Assembly (NCBI GenBank): GCA_012295275.1 | Contig: CM022671.1 | Span: 6,743,727-6,768,726, forward strand | Direction: 5' to 3' | DNA from: Chrysomallon squamiferum | Taxonomy: Eukaryota; Mollusca; Gastropoda; Neomphalida; Peltospiridae | DNA length: 25,000 nucleotides | Part shown: one piece after another, positions 10,030 to 21,514 of the stretch | Position numbering within the stretch: position 1 is the first letter of the stretch | Layout: every line of letters starts with the position of its first letter | The notes under the pieces: generated by a model | Databases searched by the model: none | What the model was told of the DNA's origin: nothing | Seen by the model: only the letters and a program-made list of their open reading frames with translations | Made by a program: the position numbers and the translations under genes

Positions 10030-10450
10030 TATTTATTAATGACTTGAAATTACTTTGGTTCTTTACGTTTTTATCTGTGATCTGTGAATACGTTATTAAA
10101 CATGAGTTTCTAAAGACGCCATAATCCCATGTTTAATTACATGAGGTAACGTGGTTTACAGATAATGAAAAAGAAAAAAAAAAAAAGAAGAAGAAAAAAT
10201 CAATGGAAGCGACAAATTATAAACTGAGCATTTCAAATGTAAAAGTTTTGAAAAAACCATTAACAAACCAACTGAAAGGATTTAATCTTAATAAATGAAA
10301 AACCTACATGACAACAAAAAAATCCAGGAATAAAAACGTCTATGATTAACAGTAAACAAAAATTAATAAAACGACTTTCAAGATTACATTCTGTCGATGA
10401 GAAATTAAATTCAAAATTATTAATCAAGCAACACTATGAGAAAAATATTA
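10030..10450 (-). repeat. 3' flank module, copy 2 (R3 unit, inverted)
   Basis: On the minus strand it shows the landmarks of 4010-4360 in the same order: the cattgc-type start near 10430, 'atgtaggtttt', 'agattaaatcctttc' (around 10278-10290), and 'actcatgtttaataacg'. It lies about 2.65 kb downstream of the R3 stop, against about 1.3 kb for R1. The open frame 10342-10527 lies over this repeat and is not considered a gene. Confidence 0.75.
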
Positions 10451-10527
10451 ATATATGCTACGTATTTTGTGCCAGCTTATATATTTCTTGTTACATAGAT
10501 TATATAAATTCGACTGAAGCAAATTAA

Positions 10528-10545
10528 TATATATATATATATATA

Positions 10546-10576
<31 letters not shown>

Positions 10577-10859
10577 TCTATTCTTCAGAAATTACTTTTT
10601 AGTTCATAATAATATAAAACGTAATTATATATTAAAATCAGTATTACTGGTACGGTTGCTACAGCAACAGCTATTACTACTACTACAACAACCACTTGTA
10701 ATAACTTCACCAGTACTACCTTGACTTAAACTACAACTATTATTACTACTACTACTACTAATAAATAATAGTACTGCTACTGTTATTGCAACAACGATTA
10801 CTAATATTATACCAGTAATTACTCCTTCTGCCATTATTAATGTTTATTATTATTATTAC

Positions 10860-10895
<36 letters not shown>

Positions 10896-10900
10896 GTCAC
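10528..10900. repeat. TA, ATT and TAC trinucleotide region of the R3 3' flank
   Basis: TA array 10528-10548, ATT arrays 10548-10576 and 10840-10895, and impure TAC/ACT between. Equivalent in position to 3546-3860 and 21895-22320. The Ser/Asn/Cys-rich open frame 10625-10834 (-) is a repeat translation. Confidence 0.85.
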
Positions 10901-11597
10901 TGTTAGTAACCTAGAATATTATTCATTCTTCTGCTGCTAAATCTACCAATAACAATAACATGAACAATGTTGATGATGATTATAATTATGATAATAATGA
11001 TGGTGATGATGCTAATACTGAAGACAATCATTATCATGATGATAAATGTGCGAGCATTAATTTGATATATAAATGGTGTATATCCCAGTTTTATATATAT
11101 TTATATATATATGTAATACAAAAAATAAATTAAAAATCGCATATTAAATAAACAGTGGCCCTATACGACTAAATTTCTCCTCATTTTTAACCCATTTTTA
11201 ACCCATGCCTTCTTTTTCCTTTTTTTTCCGTTTTATAAATCTGATTTAATTTAATTTAATTTAATTTAAAATACATCACTTGGAAGTTGAAAGTAACGAT
11301 ATATTTTTGCCTCCATTTTGTCCAACCATCACGAAAACTCCATTAGCACTCGGCCAGTGAACTTCCGTTGTTTTCGTCAAGCTATGTGATTTCGTTAATG
11401 AATCATGTGACCAACTCCATGAAGAGCTGCAAAACTGCATTGTTTTACTTCTTGTTGTGACAAAAAACAACAACAAAAAACGCAGTTGTTTTAAATCTGT
11501 ATACAAATCAAATGAACTGAGATGGACATGATAACTGACTGAATTACATGTACAGTAAAGATTACAATTAATAATCCAACGTAAGTAGAGATTCGAG
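10901..11597. other. R3 3' flank without recognised genes
   Basis: Impure GAT/AAT stretch at 10960-11045, TA tract near 11090-11110, and four ATTTA/TTTAA units near 11245-11270. An open frame at 11276-11506 (-, 76 codons) has ordinary composition but no domain, homologue in the window or promoter; I do not call it. Confidence 0.5.
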
Positions 11598-11847
11598 ACT
11601 CGAAAAAAGCAGGCTACAAGTAATCGAAAACAAACATAAAAGGAAAAAACCTTTGTTAAATAATTTTATCACTTATGGCATGAGTCTGTATACAACAGCT
11701 TGCTTTGATTAGCACGTTCATTTTCTTTTTTTTGTTCACATTCATTTTCACATTCGAGAAAGCAGGCTGCAAGTAATCGTAAACAAACGTAAGAATAAAA
11801 CCTTTGTTAAATAATTTTTTCATTTCTGGCACGAGTCTGTATACAAT
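11598..11847 (+). repeat. tandem duplication, ~152-bp period
   Basis: Two copies (about 11598-11696 and 11752-11847) share 'gcaggct.caagtaatcg', 'acctttgttaaataatttt' and 'gagtctgtatacaa', with 10-15% differences by eye. Confidence 0.85.
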
Positions 11848-12109
11848 ATTTTGTTGAAGGCCATATTTTATGAAGCAAAAAAAAGAAAAAATAAGCATCG
11901 ATATATAAATGTTTAGTTTCATTTTATCTTTATGACCATGGCTTCTTTATGTCGTATTGTCTTATTTCACCTTTAACAAAACTCGCTTCGCCCTAATGTG
12001 TCTAGAGGAAGAAGTCATTTTATTCTTATTTTTCTAGTCTAGCATGAAAACATTTAACGTACATTATATAGACTGATATATAAATCATTAACTGGTGTAT
12101 GCTAATCAT

Positions 12110-12460
12110 CATCATCATCAGCGTTGTTATAATTATTGTTATCATCATCACCAACATCACGATTGCTGTCATTTTTTCAAGCAAATCTCCATAATAACAA
12201 AGTGACAGTTAAATAATGCATAATGAAATAAATAAATAATAGAAAAATATATATATTTTTTCTTTTTTGAAGTAAATATCCAAGATAACATAGTTACGAT
12301 TAAAGAAAGAATAATGAAGTAATTAAAGAAATAATAGAATAAAAATTAACTGATGTACATTTTTGAATTTGTTATCAATAAAAACATCGTCATCATCATT
12401 ACAATTATTATTATTGTTATAACCGTCATCATCATCATCATCATCATCATTATAATCAAC
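12110..12460. repeat. ATC trinucleotide patches in the R3 3' flank
   Basis: Short (ATC)n runs at 12107-12121 and 12427-12450 with impure neighbours. The GAT run behind R1 (3191-3208) is the same repeat on the other strand and sits in the corresponding place. Confidence 0.7.
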
Positions 12461-12733
12461 ATAATTATTAAGACAAACAAATCGCAGTAATGAAAAAGTA
12501 ACAACTCAAGATGTAATTACACCAAATATCATCGCTATATTTTATCACTGACAGCAATAAAATTCTAACCTGGGAATATACAAAACATTATTTCAAAAGG
12601 TTTAGCAATTTTAATGTAATCATAAAACATCTAATATGTATTACCATATTAGCACAAATATCTAAACCAGAAATTAATTGTTATTCCAGGTCAGTGTTTC
12701 TATACTTATGACATATAACAATAATCTGTTTCA

Positions 12734-12739
12734 TTTATT
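12734..12739 (-). terminator. candidate polyadenylation signal of R3
   Basis: AATAAA on the minus strand, about 190 bases beyond the R3 stop. This distance is similar to the first signals behind R1. Confidence 0.4.
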
Positions 12740-12928
12740 TCAGTATAATTTCACTGTTGAGAGAATACAGAGACTATTTGCAGTGCTGTTTTTTGTTGGT
12801 TGAACATGATATTTCTCTCAGCTCTGTTTAAATTATAGAATTATGTTCATAATTTTCCCCTGTAATTATTAGTCTTCTCCTCTTACTTGAAGATGGGAAT
12901 TTTCTAGTTTTTTTTTTATAAGGCTAAG

Positions 12929-13861
12929 TTATACAGCTACGTCAGTGTTACCATTCGGTACGGCTTTCACTGAGGGAAACCTGGTCGTTTTAGCACTTGG
13001 TTTGTTCAGACAAACATGACAACACATCTTCATCGCCGTATATCTGAAATTACGCATCAGAAGTAAATAAACAAAGAGCTTCATCAGGCTGTATAGAAGG
13101 TAGGTAATTATCACTGATACCATTAGGCTTTGATCAACGATATGAAGGGAGTAAGCGACATGAAACGGCAACTGTGTCAGTATGTACATGATGAACATGA
13201 TCGTGTTCAAATTAACCAAGCGAATTTTGCTTTCAGTCGTTCTCTTAACGTAACAATTGGTTAAAACTGCAGCATTTTGATGTCTGGCTATTTTTATCAT
13301 GCACGCAGTAATCACAGTCAAAGGAACAGCAGCAAAACCTGTCATGTTAAGAGCCCCAACCCACCAGTTCGTTGAAGTGTAGTTAGGATCGAGTCTTTTA
13401 GTGAGTTTATTCATCGTGAAAAATGTTCCTTCAAAATAAACGTAACACAACACCACGGGAAGCCAAAGCCAGATTACTGCCACATACATCTTCACTCTCT
13501 TCTTTGTAACATACACAATATATTTGAAAGGATTGCATATAGCTGTACACAAGACTATACTCAACCCCATCATTGAGAAACATTTAACGGATGATACGGC
13601 GGGTATCAAAGCCGATGTCAAGATGAACTTTACCTTGAAGACGTTGGCGATGAAATACGTCTCTGAACTGATCTGCAGCATTATGTCTGATACAACTTCA
13701 TTAACCAAGAACAGGCCAATAACCCCAGAACTCATTGCAGATTTTACAAGAACTACCAGTGTGAAGATGTTGTTTGAAAATCCAAACAGTATAACAGAGC
13801 TTCCCGCTAACAACACTTTTTCCGACGTAGCGTCAGAAATATTGGTTACGTTCACAGACAT
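12929..13861 (-). CDS. R3: divergent class A (rhodopsin-like) GPCR, intronless
   Basis: A 310-residue receptor in the same register as R1, with about 63 differences in the first 300 residues. It keeps NVT/NIS glycosylation sites at the N terminus, D59 in NEVVSD (TM2), AICNPFKY after TM3, WLWLP in TM4, LDPNYTSTNWW in loop 2, P180 in TM5, LPFH (231-234) in TM6, and FR (272-273) plus CCHVC (280-284) after TM7. DRY reads VLC (103-105) and NPxxY reads KLFVY (261-265). Differences from R1 cluster at 65-81 (end of TM2 and loop 1), 143-154 (loop 2) and 244-250 (loop 3); TM7 to helix 8 is almost unchanged. The start is clear: an in-frame TGA lies about 20 codons upstream. The gene, its promoter and 3' flank form an inverted copy of the R1 unit. 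The tail after residue 300 is unrelated to that of R1. Confidence 0.9.
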   Translation of the reverse strand: MSVNVTNISDATSEKVLLAGSSVILFGFSNNIFTLVVLVKSAMSSGVIGLFLVNEVVSDIMLQISSETYFIANVFKVKFILTSALIPAVSSVKCFSMMGLSIVLCTAICNPFKYIVYVTKKRVKMYVAVIWLWLPVVLCYVYFEGTFFTMNKLTKRLDPNYTSTNWWVGALNMTGFAAVPLTVITACMIKIARHQNAAVLTNCYVKRTTESKIRLVNLNTIMFIMYILTQLPFHVAYSLHIVDQSLMVSVIITYLLYSLMKLFVYLLLMRNFRYTAMKMCCHVCLNKPSAKTTRFPSVKAVPNGNTDVAV

Positions 13862-13909
13862 CGTTATTTCTTGTTCAGAATTAAAATGTGTCTTTTCCTT
13901 TCATATAAA

Positions 13910-14014
13910 CAACATAAACTTTCCTGATTTCACACTGATGAAGTACAGGTTCAACAATGATGAAATTAAACCATTTGAAAACAGTGTCAGAGATATCGGC
14001 ACGTTCACCGACAT
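13910..14014 (-). other. upstream reading frame with a duplicated receptor start
   Basis: An ATG at 14014 (-) opens MSVNVPIS, matching the receptor start MSVNVTNIS, and is preceded by 'tctgaagaagaaataa', which resembles the 'tctgaacaagaaataa' before the real ATG. It is in frame with R3 but ends at TGA after about 32 codons, before the receptor begins at 13861. If the predicted transcript start (about 14298) is right, this would be an upstream open reading frame in the R3 leader. Confidence 0.45.
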
Positions 14015-14286
14015 CATTACATTATTATTTCTTCTTCAGAATGAATATATTACTTCACTTCTTATACCAAAAATATAAAATTTCTTGATATAAAAATACT
14101 GATGTGGACCAGATTAAACAATAATGAAATTAAAAATAAAACACGCTGGAATCGTTCCTTTTATTGGAATATCTTCTAAAAGTCACTGCACTTCTTTTCT
14201 TTATATGTTCTTGAAAATATCACTTTGTATGAGGTTAACTTATATATCTTGTCTTCTCGTAGTGGAAAATCAAACACATTTATTTA

Positions 14287-14414
14287 GTGAGAGAAATGTG
14301 GCTGCGATAATTTCTTCAAACTTTATATTTTGCTTTCTAATGCTTCTCATTGGTTAACACGCGTAACAAAAAAAATGAATTATGTATCTATAGTGACAGG
14401 TTTGATTGACAACG
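14287..14414 (-). promoter_or_regulatory. core promoter of receptor R3
   Basis: On the minus strand: GTTGTCAATCAAACC (14413-14399), GTTAACCAATGAGAAG with CCAAT at 14353-14349, ATATAAAG (14328-14321) and CATTTCTCTCAC (14298-14287). CCAAT-to-TATA spacing is about 20 bases and TATA-to-12-mer about 26, as in R1. The TGATTGACA reading of the upstream motif fits the PBX-MEIS/PREP composite consensus; this is inference. Confidence 0.7.
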
Positions 14415-14774
14415 TGACCTATGCAAACTGTTACGTGTTTGTTGGATTTGTAACGAATGGACATATTCTTAATGGAAATGGGTGGGTTCTTTCTTTCTTA
14501 TACATATATACTGTATATATTTTGTTGTGTGTTTCTGAACGTCACACGCCCTGCCATTTGCTGTTCAGTTTGTTTTTATTATTAAAGCCTTCTTATGTTG
14601 AAATGACCTTGTACTACTTTTCACAGAGAAAAAAAACAACAAAAAACCGGCCCCCAAGAAAAACAAAAAATAAAAACAAACAACTAATCTAACGACACAC
14701 ATACAAATGCGCAAACTCTCAAGTACAGATATTATCATTATTACTGTTATTGTTGTTGTTGTTACTTATTTATG

Positions 14775-14775
<1 letters not shown>
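14415..14775. other. intergenic, no gene supported
   Basis: The open frames at 14124-14357 and 14330-14692 (+) overlap the R3 promoter and leader on the opposite strand, have no domain and end in poly-Lys/Asn; I do not call them. Confidence 0.5.

Positions 14776-14855
<80 letters not shown>
14776..14855. repeat. (CT)n microsatellite, 80 bp
   Basis: Pure CT tract followed by GTCTGTG and TA repeats. Poly-Leu/Ser frames across it are artefacts. Confidence 0.97.
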
Positions 14856-14859
<4 letters not shown>

Positions 14860-15162
14860 GTGTATATATATATATATACTGGCAGTCAAAATAGCTACTT
14901 TTATTCTACGTACCTGCATCTACAGAAAGGTAGATATACAGACACAAGAAATTACATCGCTATTGTTGCGGTGTCGACTCTGAACTTTGTAGTAGATGTG
15001 AAAGAATCAGACATGGTACAAACAAAGATAAGTTAAAAATATATTTGGTTATCGGTTGCCTGGGTAATCGATCTGACCATGATTAGATGTCATTCTAGAA
15101 CTAGTTAACAGATTATACAGTGTTGTGTATATGCGATGTGTCTATCCAACTGTCTGTTTACA

Positions 15163-16395
<1,233 letters not shown>

Positions 16396-16435
16396 GTAAG
16401 AACAACACACAGAATGTAAGAACAACACACAGAAT
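16396..16435 (+). repeat. 20-bp direct repeat, two copies
   Basis: GTAAGAACAACACACAGAAT occurs twice in tandem just left of the transposon. Confidence 0.95.
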
Positions 16436-16461
16436 ATAAGAGACATAACAACAATTTAATG

Positions 16462-17551
16462 CAGGGGTGCCCACACTTTTTTGGCTTGCGAGCTTGTTTT
16501 TAAATGACCAAGTCAAAATGATCTGCCTACAAAAAAAAATTTATAATAATAATACATTTATTAAGGCTGCAGGATGGATGATAGGCTATTTTTTAGTGTC
16601 ATGCTATCTACCCACACTGTCTATGTGATCTAACCACACTGTCTGTGCTATCTACCCACACTGTCTGTGCTATCTACCCACATTGTCTATGTGATCTACC
16701 CACACTGTCTATGTGATCTACCCACACTGTCTATGTGATCTACCCACACTGTCTACGTGATCTACCCACACTCTCTATGTGATCTACCCACACTGTCTAT
16801 GTGATCTACCCACACTGTCTATGTGATCTACCCACACTGTCTACGTGATCTACCCACACTGTCTACGTGATCTACCCACACTGTCTATGTGATCTACCCA
16901 CACTGTCTATGTGATCTACCCACAATGTCTATGTGATCTACCCACCCTCTCTATGTGATCTACCCACACTCTCTATGTGATCTACCCACACTGTCTATGT
17001 GATCTACCCACACAGTCTATGCGATCTACCCACACTGTCTATGTGATCTACCCACGATGTGTATGTGATCTACCCACACTGTCTATGCGATCTACCCACA
17101 CTGTCTATGTGAACTACCCACGATGTGTATGTGATCTACCCACACTGTCTATGCGATCTACCCACACTGTCTATGTGATCTACCCACACTGTCTACGTGA
17201 TATACCCACACTGTCTATGTGATCTACCCACACTGTCTATGTGATCTACCCACACTGTCTATGTGATCTACCCACACTGTCTACGTGATATACCCACACT
17301 GTCTATGTGATCTACCCACACTGTCTATGTGATCTACCCACACCGTCTATGTGATCTACCCACACTGTCTATGTGATCTACCCACCCTCTCTATGTGATC
17401 TACCCACACTCTCTATGTGATCTACCCACACTGTCTATGCGATCTACCCACACTGTCTATGTGATCTACCCACGATGTGTATGTGATCTACCCACACTGT
17501 TTATGCGATCTACCCACACTGTCTGTCCGATCGACATATTGCGCACCCTTG
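16462..17551. mobile_element. hAT-like non-autonomous DNA transposon
   Basis: The ends form an inverted repeat: CAGGGGTGCCCA at the left and, read inward on the other strand, CAAGGGTGCGCA at the right (10 of 12 match). The element is bounded by ATTTAATG (16454-16461) and ATTTAAAG (17552-17559), 7 of 8 matching, the size of a hAT target-site duplication. CAGGGGTG ends are typical of hAT elements. There is no transposase; almost the whole interior is a minisatellite, so it could only have moved with an enzyme supplied elsewhere. Confidence 0.75.
16600..17525 (+). repeat. 22-bp minisatellite inside the hAT-like element
   Basis: About 40 tandem units with the core GATCTACCCACACTGTC followed by TATGT. 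Variants (CACGATGTGTATG, CCACCCTCTCTATG, CTACGTGATATACC) recur in the same order in separate blocks, for example around 16940-17080 and 17380-17500, which shows multi-unit duplications. The open frames at 16977-17577 are repeat translations. Confidence 0.97.
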
Positions 17552-17559
17552 ATTTAAAG

Positions 17560-18059
17560 AAATGTCATACATTATAAAAACAAAAACACAAAACAAATCA
17601 AAACAAATGTACAGTAGAAAAATACAGGTTGGGTGAGGATTGTTAGTTTATGATGTTTAAATACTCTTATCTTCGTGGAAAGTAGGTTGAGAAGGGACTG
17701 TCATGATCGTGTAGTGGAACTTACGATAACTTAAAAGATAACTTTCCAGGAGGGAAATGGAGGCAAGTTCGAAATTTTGTGGATTTTCAAGATTTCGTCG
17801 ACAAATGTTTTAAGTAAAGTGGTAAAAAGTAGACAAACAGCAAATACAGAGAAAGTTGCAGACAGGCTGAAACTAAACAGAATAAATTTTAGTTGACCTT
17901 ATACCTTGAATTCACAGGTCGCAAATATAATAGTGTTTTATTAATATTTCATAAATGAATAAAATAATAATGTTAATAAATTATTTCGGAAGAAGGCGAT
18001 TTTATAAGTGCTTGACTTTACTATTCGTTCGTCAGTTGTTTGGTATTTTTTGTTTTTGA
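17560..18059. other. AT-rich intergenic, no gene supported
   Basis: Nothing recognisable between the transposon and the R4 duplicated flank. Confidence 0.5.
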
Positions 18060-18330
18060 AACATTGATTATTAATGAAAAGAAAGGAAAGAAAGAGAACA
18101 TGTAACTGATCAAACAAAGCGTTTTCGGTTCCGATTGCAAATCAAGGGAAATAACTCTGTTTCCTGATCTTTTTATTTATTAACCTAGATAAAATGTGGT
18201 GTTTCAGTGGTAATGCACTAGCAGAATATTAAACCATTGACATTAGCGAACATCTTTTGACTTTAAAAAATAAAATTGGTTACACAACTGTTTACAATAT
18301 ATCTCTGTCCACTGATGTATCCACATATTC
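18060..18330 (+). repeat. distal upstream flank of R4, duplicate of 4750-5000
   Basis: 'aactgatcaaacaaagcgtt' and 'atcaagggaaataactctgt' correspond to 4796-4858 before psi-B. This marks the left end of the R4/psi-B duplication unit. Confidence 0.7.
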
Positions 18331-18333
18331 TAT

Positions 18334-18500
18334 ACATACATACGTACGTACGTACGTACATACATACATACATACACACATACACACATATATATAAATA
18401 GATGCATGCATAATGCATGCATACACACATCTTTCATACATACATACATACGTTCACACACACACACACTACATACATACTTATACATACATACATATAA
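18334..18500. repeat. (CATA)n/(CGTA)n/(CA)n tetranucleotide tract
   Basis: Mixed tract in the position that the (CA)n tract occupies before psi-B and, inverted, psi-A. Confidence 0.9.
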
Positions 18501-18942
18501 ATAAACGAGTTCTGTTATTCTATAAGAATACAACTGTTCTGAGTACTGTACTAGTAAACAAACTGTCTGGCGTTACCTACATTGTGTGATCTGTTATCCT
18601 TTGCGTTTTCTCCAGACTCTAACAGAATGTGAATAACAACAGAATCAAATGTGCAAAAAGAATTAAATGTTTATCTGCTGTTAGTCAGCGAGTCTCTTTA
18701 TAACCTTTAAGAAATTAGATACAGTTCTTGTTTTGTTTTTTGTTTTTTTAAATTATACTCTACAAAGAAAACTGTCCGTATACATTTAAAGACACATATA
18801 TCTTGTCTATATCACAAAATACTGTTCATTGTTTGATTATTTAATTGAAATAAGAAAGAAAGCAATGCGATCAAAACAAAAGATCAGTGGTTATATATTC
18901 AATAGTCACACTCTTAATTACACAGTTATACTCGGCTCATGT

Positions 18943-18990
18943 TGTCAATCAAACCTTCAGACAATACCCCCTTGACATACTTTAACCAAT
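18943..18990 (+). promoter_or_regulatory. upstream promoter elements of receptor R4
   Basis: TGTCAATCAAACCT (18943-18956) and TTTAACCAATCAATAGAGAA with CCAAT at 18986-18990 match the motifs before R3 and R1, about 370 bases before the ATG. A clear TATA is not seen; TGTAAAT at 19013-19019 is at the right distance but weak. Confidence 0.55.
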
Positions 18991-19352
18991 CAATAGAGAA
19001 TGAAAGCTAAAATGTAAATGATGGAGGACGTGATGATACAACAGAATATCTTATTTCAGCATAATGTGTGATAAACTTCGGAAATAATTTATAGGAATTT
19101 CTGTCGCAAGATAAAAGACTTTGGCTTCTTTATTCAGGGAAATAAAAGAAACCGCTGAAGTGACTTATGGACAATATGAAAGCAGAAACAGTATAATCAG
19201 AATGTTTGCGGGAGTGTTTCCTGTAAAGGATAACAATATATTCCGTTTTCAAATATTTTAATTTCATGAAAAATATAGTGTGTGTAAAGAAGTACAGCAA
19301 GTGTAAAGCAGAATGTAGTGATATTAATTTTGAACAGGGATTTAACTTGACA

Positions 19353-20303
19353 ATGAATGCAACAAACATTTCTGATGACATCTCTAAGAATACTGCAGTC
19401 GCAAGCAGCTGTGTCATATTATGGGGATTTTCCAACAACATTTTCATTCTAATGATTCTTGTAAAATCCAGGATGCTTTTTGGCGTCATAGGACATTTCA
19501 TTGCTAACGAGCTTCTGGCGGATGTGATGTTACACTTAAACACTGCCACGTTTCTGATAGTTAGTTTCTACGAGCCAAAACTAATGTTTGGAATGGGTTT
19601 GGTCGCAGCCTTTGTCTCTGTTAAATGTTTTTCTCTGATGGGACTAAGCGTCATCCTCTGTGTTGCTATATGCAACCCGTTAAAATATCACGTTCATGTT
19701 ACAAAGAAGAGAGTGAAGATATATTTGGCTGTAATCTGGTTGTGGGTTCCTGCTGTGTTGTGTTACGTTTATTTAGAAGGAACATTTTACACGGTGAATG
19801 AACATTCCAGCAGACTCGATCCTAACTACACTTCAACGAACTGGTGGGTTGGGGCTCTTAACATGACAGGTGTAGTTGCTGTTCCTTCGACTGTGATTAC
19901 TGTATGCATGATAAAAATAATCAAGCATCAAAACGCTGCAGTTTTGACCAATTCTTACGTTAAGACAACAACGGAAAGCAAAATCCGCTTGGCTTATTTA
20001 AACACGATTGTTTTCTTTCTGATCGCGACGTCGAAAGTGCCTTTCCACATTTTGTTCGCTCTTCACATCGTCGATCCCGTCATGTTTGGATGTATGATCT
20101 TTATTTATTTTCTCTACCCGTTGCTGAAACTGGTAGTTTATTTGACTTTGATGCCAAATTTCAGAAACTCTGCAGTGAAGATTTGTTGTTACGTGTGTTC
20201 GAGCAAAACAAGTGACAATACGTCGAAGATTCCTAGAATAACAAGACAGTCGGTTACAGATGCAAACATTCAGCAGTGTGCAGAACTCAGTATCATACGA
20301 TAA
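19353..20303 (+). CDS. R4: divergent class A (rhodopsin-like) GPCR, intronless
   Basis: A 316-residue receptor of the second subfamily. It has N-terminal NAT/NIS glycosylation sites, TM1 16-38 (N28/N29), TM2 45-70 with NELLAD (D57), TM3 80-105, AICNPLKY (105-112), TM4 121-142, LDPNYTSTNWW (155-165), TM5 166-189 (P178), TM6 215-238 with VPFH (P230), TM7 244-266, FR 270-271 and CCYVC (278-282). DRY reads ILC (101-103), NPxxY reads KLVVY (259-263), and position 6.48 is lysine rather than tryptophan. The frame is open to an ATG at 19266, which would add 29 residues including two cysteines. I prefer 19353 because it aligns with the family start and places the NIS site as in R1 and R3, but the longer form cannot be excluded. 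Psi-A and psi-B are its dead relatives. Confidence 0.9.
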   Translation: MNATNISDDISKNTAVASSCVILWGFSNNIFILMILVKSRMLFGVIGHFIANELLADVMLHLNTATFLIVSFYEPKLMFGMGLVAAFVSVKCFSLMGLSVILCVAICNPLKYHVHVTKKRVKIYLAVIWLWVPAVLCYVYLEGTFYTVNEHSSRLDPNYTSTNWWVGALNMTGVVAVPSTVITVCMIKIIKHQNAAVLTNSYVKTTTESKIRLAYLNTIVFFLIATSKVPFHILFALHIVDPVMFGCMIFIYFLYPLLKLVVYLTLMPNFRNSAVKICCYVCSSKTSDNTSKIPRITRQSVTDANIQQCAELSIIR

Positions 20304-20357
20304 GGAGATATTCTAGATATGAAATAAGAAAATATATTTATTTTATACAATGTTATA

Positions 20358-20369
20358 ATTAAAATTAAA
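20358..20369 (+). terminator. candidate polyadenylation signals of R4
   Basis: Two overlapping-range ATTAAA hexamers (20358-20363 and 20364-20369) about 55-65 bases after the stop. ATTAAA is the commonest variant of AATAAA. Confidence 0.4.
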
Positions 20370-20843
20370 GATTAGAAGAAAAGTTAGTCGAAGTTGAAAG
20401 TTGTGTCTCTTCTGGGAATAAGTGCTACAAATCCAAGTAACAATAACAATCAGAGATTTGTTAATTTGACATTTAAATTTTTGTATATTTATTTTTATAT
20501 TCATGTTTTATATCACAGTATTCCTAATTAATGTATAGTTAAACTTAATTTTTAAAAAAGTCTGTGTTATCATTATTCAGTTGTACCTGAATTGTATGTA
20601 CACGTGTGGGGTCGAGTAGAGGTTTCCCCTCATCAGAAATGACAAAAACATTTAACATATTTACAATCTTTATTGACAAACACCACACAAGCATCAACAA
20701 CAAACGTAAATCGTCGTAGTCGAACACTGCCATAGCCACAGGACGTTCTCATAAAACTCAACTGTAAACAGATCGACTTCATTGATGGATGTAAATAAAA
20801 CATACTGACTTGTCATCAAACTCATAATAAGCATAAGGTATAT

Positions 20844-21203
20844 TTATATTTGACAAAATATTGCTGTCGAAACCGAAATAGAGCACCGATTTGTGCAAAG
20901 GGCGACATCTTTTCGACCTCGAAATTCCGCTAAGACGCGCTGTTTACGAAACGTAAATGTGCTTGGAATGATGTTCAATGTTTGAATTGTGCACCAAATC
21001 GGTTGATCTCGCTTGGTTTGGCTGTCACTGTTTGCGGGTTCTTGTGTTTCGACACTGTGCACTGCGTGTAAAAATACCATATAAAGCTGCCGAACAATAA
21101 TATATTTATTTATTTTGAAGAAAACAAATCCAAACTGATATGAATGTCCGCTGGAAAACAATGGGACTCCAACAAATGTCTGTATACCTCGGAGGCAAAC
21201 CAA
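20844..21203 (-). other. uncertain 119-codon open frame in a CpG-richer block
   Basis: The block 20600-21200 has more CpG and a more balanced composition than its surroundings. The minus-strand frame starts MVCLRGIQTF, has no repeat character, and an AATAAA (20674-20669, minus) follows the stop by about 170 bases. I recognise no domain, signal peptide or relative. It could be a remnant of a transposon or an exon of an unknown gene. I do not call it a CDS. Confidence 0.25.
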
Positions 21204-21514
21204 ATGATACAGGAAATTTAATTCAATATATATATTTGTTAAAAGTGTGTAAATTAAATAGCATATTTGTGTTACAGGAGATATTTTAAGAGATTTTGAA
21301 ACTTCAACAAAACGTTTTCAAAGTTACTTGACACACAATTGGAGTAATTTTCAAATAATTCTTAACACTAAGTCTAATTCATAAGAAACACCTTTTTGTC
21401 GTAAATGTTTATAAATAATAAACATATAAGCAGTCTTGATAATTTTTTAGAAATGTTAGCATTTACATTATTTCTAATATTCTAAAAGAATTACTACCTA
21501 CAGACCAATGTTAA

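Noticed and set aside
16600-17525. CRISPR-like array
   Set aside because: Units are contiguous with no spacers, and the DNA is eukaryotic.
16977-17577. Tandem-repeat protein frames over the minisatellite
   Set aside because: A 22-bp unit reads through all frames; no start context, promoter or conserved composition, and it lies inside a transposon.
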